This document shows, piece after piece, positions 57,316 through 64,000 of a stretch of 64,000 bases of DNA. The notes below the pieces were generated by a model. That model made no database searches, had not been told where the DNA came from, and saw only the letters and a list, made by a program, of their open reading frames with translations. Position 1 is the first letter of the stretch; each line of letters opens with the position of its first letter. This DNA comes from Methanobacterium spitsbergense (GTDB lineage Archaea > Methanobacteriota > Methanobacteria > Methanobacteriales > Methanobacteriaceae): the NCBI RefSeq assembly GCF_019931065.1, contig NZ_JAIOUQ010000009.1:137517-201516 (forward strand), read 5' to 3'. The translations under genes and the position numbers were made by a program.

Positions 57316-58533
57316 TTATTGTTTAATTTCTGAACCTAATTTAACACCCAATTCATAACACTTCTCTAATTCTTCCTCTGTTGGCACATATTTAACCTTA
57401 ATCTGTTCAAATATTTCAAATCCACATTTTTCAAGTTCTTCTGCAAGTATCTTTGGTGCTTCCCCACTCCAACCCATAGATCCAAATGTTATTGCTTTTC
57501 GTTTGATACCTGTTTTAGCGAAGTTTAAACCTCTTAAATAAAAGATTAGATCCCCCATACTTGGGAACACTTGGTTGAACATGGTTGGTGCACCAAATGA
57601 AACTGCTTTACTTTCCAATATATCCGTTACAATGCTGCTACGTTCATCTGTATGTAGGAAGTGCATTGCAACATCAACATCCTGACTAATAATCCCTTCT
57701 GCTAATGCCTGTGCCATTAATTGTGTTGAACCATGCATTGTATCGTAAACAATTGTTACCTTATCCTCACATTTTCCTGTGGCCCATCCGGTATATGCAT
57801 TTATTATCTTCATTGGGTCTGTCCAGATCTGGCCATGTGATGGTGCAATCATGTTTATTTTATTCAACAATTCTAAGCTCGTGACTTGTTTGAATTTATT
57901 TAGTATAAGTCCAGACAATGGTGTTAGTAAGTTGGCATAAAACTTGGCTGCAGCATCCATTAGCACATTTTCCGAAATATCAGTGTCATAACGATCATTG
58001 AAGCAGAGGTGCTGACCAAATGCATCATTTGAAAATAGTATTCCATCCTCTAAAAGAAGACTAAACATACTGTCAGGCCAGTGAAGCATCTGTGCCTCAA
58101 GGAATACAAATTGTTTACCTCCCAGATCCAAGCTTTCCCCTGTTTTAACTACCCTGAAATCCACACTTTCAAGGGAGGGATAATGAATCTTCAACCCGGT
58201 AACAGCCGCTGCAGTACAATAAACAGGTGCTTCAGGGAATTTCTTGTGTATTTCTGTTAACGCACCGCTGTGATCCATCTCAATATGATTTTGTATTATG
58301 AAATCCAGTTTGAATTCCCTATTTTCCTTTTCAAAAGCATCATTAATTCTGCCCCATAACTGAGCTGAACTTCCGGGATATGTATTATCAATAAGTGCTA
58401 CTTTATCCCCAAAAACTAGATACGCATTGTAAGTAGTTCCATTAAGCGTATAACCATGATAATCTCGTAGATCCCAGTCTAAAACTCCAACCCAGTAAAC
58501 ACCATCTGTTATTTTTATTGCATCTGCTTTCAT
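57316..58533 (-). CDS. fprA: F420H2 oxidase (flavodiiron protein) FprA
   Basis: Reduces oxygen to water with F420H2 and protects methanogens against oxygen. At 405 residues it is the two-domain form: residues 1-250 are the diiron beta-lactamase-like domain ([40 protein letters not shown]) and 260-405 the flavodoxin domain ([34 protein letters not shown]). No rubredoxin domain. GGAGGAAAAAAATT precedes the ATG. Strong match. Confidence 0.95.
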   Translation of the reverse strand: MKADAIKITDGVYWVGVLDWDLRDYHGYTLNGTTYNAYLVFGDKVALIDNTYPGSSAQLWGRINDAFEKENREFKLDFIIQNHIEMDHSGALTEIHKKFPEAPVYCTAAAVTGLKIHYPSLESVDFRVVKTGESLDLGGKQFVFLEAQMLHWPDSMFSLLLEDGILFSNDAFGQHLCFNDRYDTDISENVLMDAAAKFYANLLTPLSGLILNKFKQVTSLELLNKINMIAPSHGQIWTDPMKIINAYTGWATGKCEDKVTIVYDTMHGSTQLMAQALAEGIISQDVDVAMHFLHTDERSSIVTDILESKAVSFGAPTMFNQVFPSMGDLIFYLRGLNFAKTGIKRKAITFGSMGWSGEAPKILAEELEKCGFEIFEQIKVKYVPTEEELEKCYELGVKLGSEIKQ

Positions 58534-59105
58534 AATTTTTTTCCTCCAAAATAGAAGACTAACTCTATTATTATTTAAGATTTGATTCTATATATTTTTT
58601 TGGAAAAAAATTCTTTGAATTTGTAATGAAGGATTTATATCATTTAAATTCAATAAAAAAGATTGAATATTAATAATTAACTATCTTTTGGCTAATTTAT
58701 TTAAAGTTATGAAATTATTTATAAACTCAATTTTTTAAGAATTAAACTAGATAATTACATTTATTATTAAGTATAACTATGCAGATATTCCAATACCTGA
58801 AATTGTAAATATCCCCGTTTATGCAATATGTTTTACAATCATCAGATAATTTTACTTACAATAATGATATATTCTACTTTATACAAAATTAACCGATTTT
58901 GAAGGGCCTCAAGCCCATTTTTACTTTATTAATAATTTCATAAGCATTTTAATATATGTAATTCTCAAAATTTTAAAGAAAAATAGGAATTAGTAGTGAA
59001 AACAATTAATTAGATTAATTAAATAGATATTTAAATACAACTCATAACATTTATAGACCAATTTCTCATATTTTTGAATAACCCAAAAACAAATAGAGGT
59101 AACTC
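58534..59105. other. Long intergenic region, 572 bases, with a permease-end relic
   Basis: AT-rich spacer between the divergent fprA and glycosyltransferase-like genes. Its only recognisable content is the decayed permease 3' end at 58721-58856. The remainder holds no open frame with a ribosome site. The promoters of both flanking genes must lie in it, but no TATA stands out against the background. Confidence 0.45.
58721..58856 (-). pseudogene. Decayed copy of the 3' end of the phosphate permease gene
   Basis: About 136 bases match 60020-60151 in the same orientation, covering the last 33 or so codons of the intact permease plus about 25 bases beyond its stop. Matching DNA includes GCAGATATTCCAATAC and TTTATTATTAAGTATA. 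Small indels break the frame several times, so it is not coding. Similarity ends abruptly on the gene-internal side. Confidence 0.85.
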
Positions 59106-59927
59106 ATGGAAAAATATGATTTAACAGTAGCATATAGAATATATCCCGAAATATCCCGTTCACCCGCAGTTTTTAGCAGTGATAAGTACAAATTATCTGA
59201 ATTTTGTTTAAAATCCTTCAAAGAATCTTTAGGAGATCTTAATGTAAAAATGATTGTATTATTAGATGGTTGTCCACCAACATATGAAGAACTCTTTCTA
59301 AAATATTTTGATGTTGAAAACATTGATTTTATTAGATTAGATGGCATTGGAAACCTTCAAACTTTTGGGCTCCAGATAGAAATACTTTTAAACCAAAATT
59401 ATTCAGAAATGGTTTATTTTGCTGAAGACGATTATTTCTACTTTCCAAATCAGTTTACAGAGATGGTTGAATTTCTAAAAGAAAATTCTGATGTTGATTT
59501 TGTCACACCATATGATCATTTGGATTATTACACTCAAAATATACATAAAAATAAAAAATCTATAAAAGTTTCGAAAAATAGACAATGGAAAACTGTAAGT
59601 TCTACTTGTTTAACATTTCTCACAACCAAAAATACCCTTAAAGAAACTGAGAAAATTTTTTCAACATACCAAAAAGGTAATTCTGATTTTGTTTTATGGT
59701 TAAGTTTAACAAAATCCAGTTTGAAACCTATAATTTTAATAAAATCCATAAAAATTTTTACTCTAGAAATTTTTTACAAAATACTTTTATTTACAAGAAA
59801 TCAAACCTTGCTAGGTAAAAGTTGGAAGTTATGGGCTCCAACACCAACAATTGCTACTCATTTGGAAAAAAACTTTCTCTCTCCTGATATTGATTGGGAG
59901 GAAATATGGGGAATAACTATTGAATGA
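59106..59927 (+). CDS. Glycosyltransferase-like protein
   Basis: A 273-residue protein with the look of a GT-A fold: an N-terminal strand (DLTVAYRIYPE), VKMIVLLDGCPP, and YFAEDDYFYFPNQF near residue 105, where EDD resembles the DxD metal site of family 2 transferases. The C-terminal 70 residues are basic and hydrophobic and could associate with membrane. Very AT-rich with A-ending codons, and it is flanked by direct repeats of the permease 3' end, so it may be an inserted gene. ATG behind GAGGTAACTC. Confidence 0.7.
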   Translation: MEKYDLTVAYRIYPEISRSPAVFSSDKYKLSEFCLKSFKESLGDLNVKMIVLLDGCPPTYEELFLKYFDVENIDFIRLDGIGNLQTFGLQIEILLNQNYSEMVYFAEDDYFYFPNQFTEMVEFLKENSDVDFVTPYDHLDYYTQNIHKNKKSIKVSKNRQWKTVSSTCLTFLTTKNTLKETEKIFSTYQKGNSDFVLWLSLTKSSLKPIILIKSIKIFTLEIFYKILLFTRNQTLLGKSWKLWAPTPTIATHLEKNFLSPDIDWEEIWGITIE

Positions 59928-60019
59928 ATTATTTTTTGATTAATAATTTCTCATTGGAATAAAGTTAATTTCAAATTTAATAACTGTAATTTAACTAAAT
60001 CCTATCAAAAAAAACCGTT

Positions 60020-60151
60020 TATTAACTCAATTTTTAAGTATTTACCTAGATAATTGCATTTATTATTAAGTATAGCGATGCAGATATTCCAATACATGCA
60101 GGAATTGTAATTATCCAAGTTGATGCAATATGTTTTATAACATCTAATTTT
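60020..60151. repeat. Intact-side copy of the direct repeat around the glycosyltransferase-like gene
   Basis: This is the intact 3' end of the permease gene plus its downstream flank; the decayed copy is at 58721-58856. The two copies, about 1.3 kb apart, bracket the glycosyltransferase-like gene. Confidence 0.8.
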
Positions 60152-61029
60152 ACTGTTGACGTACCTCTTGCCATACCAACACCTATTACTGAACCAACAA
60201 GAGTTTGAGTAGGGGATATGGGAATTCCAAGCGATGCAAAGAGTATTGTAATTGAACCTGCTGAAATTTGAGCTGAAAAACCTCTTGTAGGAACTAATTC
60301 GGTTATTCTTCTTCCAATTGTGTCTGTTATTCTATTACCTGCTATTAATATTCCTAAAACAAGTGCAAAGGCACCTAATAACTTAATTGAGAAACCAATT
60401 GTTGAACCAACAGTTACGTATAAAACTCCTGTTGCTGCAGCTATATCTATTGCACCTACTCCTAAAGCAGCAAAAGATGAGCTCCCAATTTGGAAATAAG
60501 AAAATATTTTCTCTGAACGGTCTTTAGCACCTATATTATTTTTGACTTTATTGAGGAATCCCAATTTCAAGAAATAATAAACCAGAAATCCTGATGCCAG
60601 TCCAATCAACGGAGAAATAACCCAACTTGCCATAATATATCCGACTGTGGTCCATTCAAGATGATTTACGCCAGCATATACAATACCATATCCTAAGACA
60701 GAACTCACAATAGCATCTGAACCCGATATTGGTATTTTTTTAATGAGGGTAATTGTAATCCATATACCCGCTGACATGGTTATAATAAATGCACCCAAAC
60801 CAGTCATAAATTCAAGTGGTACTATTCCACTTCCAACTGTTTTAATAACACTACTTCCAAGGAATATTGCACCTAAAAATTCAAACAGGGCGCCTATTAA
60901 TAGAGCTTTACGCATGGTAAGAGCTCCACTACCTACTACGGTACCCATAGAATTTCCAATATCGTTGGCAGCTATGTTGAATGCCATGTACATAGCAGTT
61001 ATTACACCAATAATCAACAGCCATTCCAT
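60046..61029 (-). CDS. pit: Inorganic phosphate transporter, Pit family
   Basis: A 327-residue low-affinity phosphate permease with about ten membrane segments. The Pit signature NIAANDIGNSMGTVVGSGAL occurs at the N-terminus and its repeat near residue 285 (GSVIGVGMARGTS), reflecting the internal duplication of the family. KKIPISGSDAIVSSVLGYG is also typical. No PhoU-like regulator gene is adjacent. The stop region was duplicated downstream (58721-58856). Confidence 0.92.
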   Translation of the reverse strand: MEWLLIIGVITAMYMAFNIAANDIGNSMGTVVGSGALTMRKALLIGALFEFLGAIFLGSSVIKTVGSGIVPLEFMTGLGAFIITMSAGIWITITLIKKIPISGSDAIVSSVLGYGIVYAGVNHLEWTTVGYIMASWVISPLIGLASGFLVYYFLKLGFLNKVKNNIGAKDRSEKIFSYFQIGSSSFAALGVGAIDIAAATGVLYVTVGSTIGFSIKLLGAFALVLGILIAGNRITDTIGRRITELVPTRGFSAQISAGSITILFASLGIPISPTQTLVGSVIGVGMARGTSTVKLDVIKHIASTWIITIPACIGISASLYLIINAII

Positions 61030-61155
61030 GATTATATTTTTGTAGATACGGGAATAAAAATATTCTCAAATAATCAGTTTAAAATAAGTACATAAGTAAT
61101 TTAGAATTTTTTATAAATGATCGCAAGGTTCAAATACTAATAAATATAAAGTTAA

Positions 61156-61468
61156 GGTGGGCTAGACCGGAGGGTTAGGGGTCCTTTGTTAGCGCATATC
61201 CCCTTATGGCGCGGTCGAAGTTCAAGAGGCGGCATATCAAACGGGTTTTGGCCCTTGAATTTGATGTCGAAACTTCGTCCTGCAGGATCAGTGGTAGCAG
61301 GATTTGGGCTGTAGGGCCTGAATTAACTGTTTTAACCATGGGAACGGGTCAGGTCTGGAAAGAAGCATCTCTACTGTGGACAGCTGATGCTTGTGGAGCA
61401 ACGGGGTGGAGTCAGGTTTTTGGATCACCAATGCTCGCGAGGTTTGTCCACTCTTGAACGTGCCCACC
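61156..61468 (+). ncRNA. ffs: Signal recognition particle 7S RNA
   Basis: A 313-base G+C-rich island whose ends pair, GGTGGGC (61156-61162) with GCCCACC (61462-61468), as in archaeal helix 1. The start contains CTAGACCGGAGGGTTAGGGG, as in the archaeal Alu domain. The SRP54-binding helix 8 is visible as GGGTCAGGTCTGGAAAGAAG with a GGAA tetraloop, near 61344-61365. Length matches archaeal 7S RNAs (about 310). Ends may be off by a few bases. A weak TATA-like AT stretch lies just upstream. Confidence 0.95.
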
Positions 61469-61610
61469 TTATATTTATGGTTAGATCATGGAAAAATTCC
61501 AAAAGCTTTTAAACCATGATTGATAAATGTTTCCAATACGTGTTTTATTGATTTAGAGCACTATCTCAAATAATTGATCAATGTTTCTCATTGAATTAAA
61601 ATCAAATTTT

Positions 61611-61695
61611 GTCGGGGTGGCCCAGCCTGGTACGGCGGTGGACTGCTAATCCACTGATCCTTTGGATCACCCGGGTTCAAATCCCGGCCCCGGCG
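61611..61695 (+). tRNA. tRNA-Ser (anticodon GCT)
   Basis: 85 bases fold as a class II tRNA. The acceptor pairs GTCGGGG with CCCCGGC (one U-G), the anticodon loop is ACTGCTAAT with anticodon GCT reading AGC/AGU serine codons, the long variable arm is TGATCC-TTT-GGATCA, and the T arm is CCGGG-TTCAAAT-CCCGG. The discriminator base is G, as required for serine. CCA is not encoded. The D arm carries GGTA. Confidence 0.97.
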
Positions 61696-61719
61696 CTTCA
61701 TATAACCTAGGTGGGGATA

Positions 61720-62643
61720 TTGAAGATTAAAACCATTAATGGAAAAATATTTCCAACTAATCCATTTGACTTTTCTAAATCACTGAATTTTATTAATATG
61801 TTTGCTCCTACTGGGGGTGAACAATCAATTAATGATCTTTCTTTTACCAAAGCTGTTTATATGGAAGATCAAACCTTAGCCTTCCGAATTGAGGATGAAG
61901 GAACAGTTGAAAAACCGATTTTGAATTATACTATTTTTGCAAATAAAAACATAAGTGAATCTGTAAAAACTTAACTTCTAGATAGAATAAAATTCTTTTT
62001 AAGTTTAGAAGATGATTTAAAACCTTTTTATGATTATGGCATGAATGACAAGGCATTTAAACCCGTTATAAAAAATCTTTACGGACTTCATCAAGTGAAA
62101 TTTTTAACTCCCTTTGAAGCAGCTTGTTGGGCAGTTTTGAGTCAAAGAATATCAATGAAAGTAGCCCACAATATGAAAGAAAGGATTACTCATGTTGTGG
62201 GAGATAAAATAACCATTGATGATGTTGAATACTGGACATTTCCCTCTGCTAATCAGATAAAAAATTTGGGTGAAGAAAAATTAACTACAATATTGAACAA
62301 CCATAGAAAATCAGAGTATTTAATGAATGTTTCTGAATCATTCGCAAATATTGAAGAAGATTTTTTACGTTATGCACCATTAGAAGAAGTTAAAAATTGG
62401 TTGCTTAATATAAAGGGTATTGGGGAATATTCTGCTCATCTTGAACTCATAAGGGGCTTAGGAAGAATGGATGATATTTCTCAAAAAGATATGATGCTAA
62501 TAAAATGTGCAAAGAATTATTATGGATCTGATGTTATTAATGAGAATTTAAATGAAATTGCAGAGGGTTACAAGGATTATAAAGGTTATTGGGCTTATTA
62601 TCTTCGCAGTGATTGTTCAAATAAATGGAGAGGTCAAAAATAA
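61720..62643 (+). pseudogene. AlkA-like DNA-3-methyladenine glycosylase gene interrupted by an in-frame TAA
   Basis: Two open stretches, 61720-61974 and 61975-62643, lie in the same frame and together encode one HhH-GPD base-excision glycosylase. The first part is the AlkA-like N-terminal domain. After the TAA at 61972-61974 the frame continues LLDRIKFFLSLEDDLKPFYD, then LTPFEAACWAVLSQRISMK and the helix-hairpin-helix KGIGEYSAHLELIRGLGRMDD. One base change would restore the gene. A TTG at 61720 behind GGTGGGG is the likely start (GTG 61711 is possible). An internal restart at ATG 62041 would give a 200-residue protein lacking the N-terminal domain. Confidence 0.88.
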
Positions 62644-62669
62644 ATATTTCCAATAAATTAAATTTTTTT

Positions 62670-63845
62670 TCATTTTAGTTCTAACTGTTTGATAGAATTT
62701 CCTAGCCTCTTAATTCCTTCTTCAATTTTTTTAACATCTGAATTAGAGAAATTGAGTCTAAAAGTGTTTAACTCAGGATCATCCGAATAAAATGCTTCGC
62801 CTGGAACAAATGCAACATTATCATCTAAAGCAATTTCAAATAATTCCATTGAAGACATTCCTTCAGGTAGGGTAACCCATAAAAACATTCCACCCTCGGG
62901 TCTAGTGTACTTCACATCAGAGGGGAAGTACTTTTTTATCATAGTTGTCATACAATCTCTTTGTATTTTGTACATCTTTCTTATCTTATTAAGATGTGTT
63001 TCCACATCATAATCAGATAGGTATTGATGAACAATCATCTGGGACAAAAAATTAGAGTGAAGATCAGATGCCTGTTTTGCAGTTACTAAATTATTCATAA
63101 TTTCATTATCAGCAACAATCCATCCAAGTCTCATACCCGGGGAAACAATTTTAGAAAATGAACCTAGAAGAATTGATTTTTTAAGGTATTTCTTAACTGG
63201 AGGTAGATCATCTCCCATGAACCTTATCTCGCCGTATGGATTGTCTTCAACAAAGATGGTATGGTTTTTGTTGAATATTTTTCCAATTTCTTTCCTTTTT
63301 TCCAGTGAATAAGTTATTCCAGTAGGATTCTGGAAGTTTGGAACAGAATAGAAAATTTTTGGATTAAAAGTTTCAACCATATTTTTAAGTATATTCAAAT
63401 CTACACCATCATCTAATAGTGGTACCGAAACAAATTTTGGTTCATACAATCCAAATGCCTGTATTGCTGCTAAATATGTTGGTCTTTCAATTAGCACAGC
63501 ATCGCCACGATTCAAAAATATTTTTCCAACAAGATCCAAACCCTGTTGAGAACCATTGGTTATAAGGATATTATCTGATGAAACATCCAAACCAGAAAGA
63601 TGGTATCTATTTGCAATATAATCTCTTAATGGTTCATATCCTTCAGTAGAACTATATTGAAGAGCTTTACTAGAATTAGAAAGAACTAATGCTGCTGCCT
63701 CTGCAAGTTCATTATGTGGGAATGATAGAGGGTTTGGAAGGCCTCCTGCAAACGAAATGATATCAGGGTTCTCAGTAACCTTCAGAATTTCTCTTACAAA
63801 TGATCTAGGAACCTTAGACATTCTATCTGCAAATAAATTTTTCAT
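62670..63845 (-). CDS. PLP-dependent aminotransferase class I/II (MocR/LysN-like)
   Basis: A 391-residue aminotransferase of the fold-type I group closest to 2-aminoadipate/aromatic aminotransferases. It starts with MSKVPRSFVREILKVTENP, has SFAGGLPNP, GSQQGLDLVG, VPNFQNPTG and the PLP lysine in LLGSFSKIVSPGMRLGW; the arginine of FRLNFS binds the substrate carboxylate. Likely substrates are 2-oxoadipate, branched-chain or aromatic 2-oxoacids. ATG after AGGAGATAAAT. Convergent with the glycosylase pseudogene. Confidence 0.92.
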   Translation of the reverse strand: MKNLFADRMSKVPRSFVREILKVTENPDIISFAGGLPNPLSFPHNELAEAAALVLSNSSKALQYSSTEGYEPLRDYIANRYHLSGLDVSSDNILITNGSQQGLDLVGKIFLNRGDAVLIERPTYLAAIQAFGLYEPKFVSVPLLDDGVDLNILKNMVETFNPKIFYSVPNFQNPTGITYSLEKRKEIGKIFNKNHTIFVEDNPYGEIRFMGDDLPPVKKYLKKSILLGSFSKIVSPGMRLGWIVADNEIMNNLVTAKQASDLHSNFLSQMIVHQYLSDYDVETHLNKIRKMYKIQRDCMTTMIKKYFPSDVKYTRPEGGMFLWVTLPEGMSSMELFEIALDDNVAFVPGEAFYSDDPELNTFRLNFSNSDVKKIEEGIKRLGNSIKQLELK

Positions 63846-63922
63846 TTATTTATCTCCTGCTTTAATTATTTTTTTAAACTTATAATGTAAATTTATAATT
63901 ATTGGAATTATTTCAAAGTTAA

Positions 63923-64000
63923 TTAGTTGCTTCCATATTTCTTAACATGATCCCATGCCTTATTGTATTTTGTTTCATTTTTATCAGAATAAATTGACAT
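63923..64000 (-). CDS. Partial gene, C-terminal end only
   Basis: A minus-strand frame is open from the window edge to TAA at 63925-63923, encoding 25 residues that end KAWDHVKKYGSN. The first codon visible is ATG, but whether it is the start or an internal methionine cannot be known. The polar, helical composition looks like a real protein end. Product unknown. Confidence 0.4.
   Translation of the reverse strand: MSIYSDKNETKYNKAWDHVKKYGSN

Noticed and set aside
61206..61457. 83-codon frame within the SRP RNA region
   Set aside because: The DNA there is explained by 7S RNA: paired ends and the helix 8 GGAA loop. Its lack of stops is due to high G+C content.
61972..61974. TAA recoding (reassigned or read-through stop) as the reason for two interrupted genes
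   Set aside because: TAA is the normal stop of many intact genes in this window, so general reassignment is impossible; recent point mutations or read errors are simpler.

Overview
The window looks like chromosome of a hydrogenotrophic methanogen of the Methanobacteriales, most likely Methanobacterium or a close relative. The evidence is a block of methanogenesis-marker (mcr-activation) genes, HdrC and HdrB, the thiol:fumarate reductase subunit TfrB, F420H2 oxidase FprA, 2-phosphoglycerate kinase (cyclic 2,3-diphosphoglycerate pathway), archaeal SRP 7S RNA, diphthine synthase, archaeal NOB1 and SepF. The DNA is AT-rich, intergenic regions are very AT-rich, and many starts (often TTG or GTG) sit a few bases behind GGAGGTGATC-like ribosome-binding sites. 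Several starts below were moved downstream because the longest open frame begins inside such a site. I see no CRISPR array, rRNA or intact transposase gene.

Layout. 1-3.9 kb: end of nadC, an acidic repeat protein, a nitroreductase, a ZPR1 zinc-finger protein, a 2-phosphoglycerate-kinase-like P-loop protein and a roadblock protein. 4.1-9.5 kb: a plus-strand run of a DUF1611 protein, SepF, a DUF2226 protein with a long disordered middle, two MinD-type ATPases and a PfkB kinase; this resembles a cell-division or positioning module. 9.5-17.3 kb (minus strand): TatD-like hydrolase, glycyl-tRNA synthetase, dCTP deaminase, DUF1512, TrmJ, TfrB and a YgjP-type metalloprotease. 17.5-22.2 kb: aryl-acid activation and oxidation genes (iorAB, ACT protein, phenylacetate-CoA ligase) with a highly structured RNA or IS200/IS605-type relic between iorB and the ACT gene. 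22.5-29.8 kb: two closely related sodium:solute symporters, the second with a small accessory membrane protein, around an MBL hydrolase, small unknown proteins and a phosphotransacylase-like enzyme. 30-32.8 kb: PRC-barrel protein, a 54-residue zinc protein, pyrE, moaB, an unassigned structured RNA and nob1. 32.8-35.5 kb is accessory: a decayed copy of the end of an AlbA_2/ATPase-type regulator, a HEPN-like protein and the regulator itself, whose fifth codon is a stop.

35.7-43.4 kb is a tightly coupled operon: DUF2117, Mmp2, Mmp3, Mmp6, DUF2111, Mmp5, Mmp15, Mmp17 and a NifB-type radical SAM enzyme. Most junctions overlap by 4-23 bases. NifB at the end of this operon suggests iron-sulfur cluster synthesis for methyl-coenzyme M reductase activation. 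43.5-50.7 kb: mtnA, trm5, dphB, an orphan adenine methylase, and an ABC exporter plus methyltransferase behind two dyad operators. 50.8-58.5 kb: a TGT-like tRNA-modification protein, hdrCB behind a perfect palindrome (HdrC carrying a lysine-rich N-terminal extension), DUF749/DUF2096-like proteins, a phosphoesterase, 2-phosphoglycerate kinase, a CBS protein and FprA. 58.7-61 kb: a decayed copy of the last codons of a phosphate permease, a glycosyltransferase-like gene and the permease. 61.1-64 kb: SRP RNA, tRNA-Ser(GCT), an AlkA-like glycosylase gene broken by one in-frame TAA, an aminotransferase and the end of an unknown gene.
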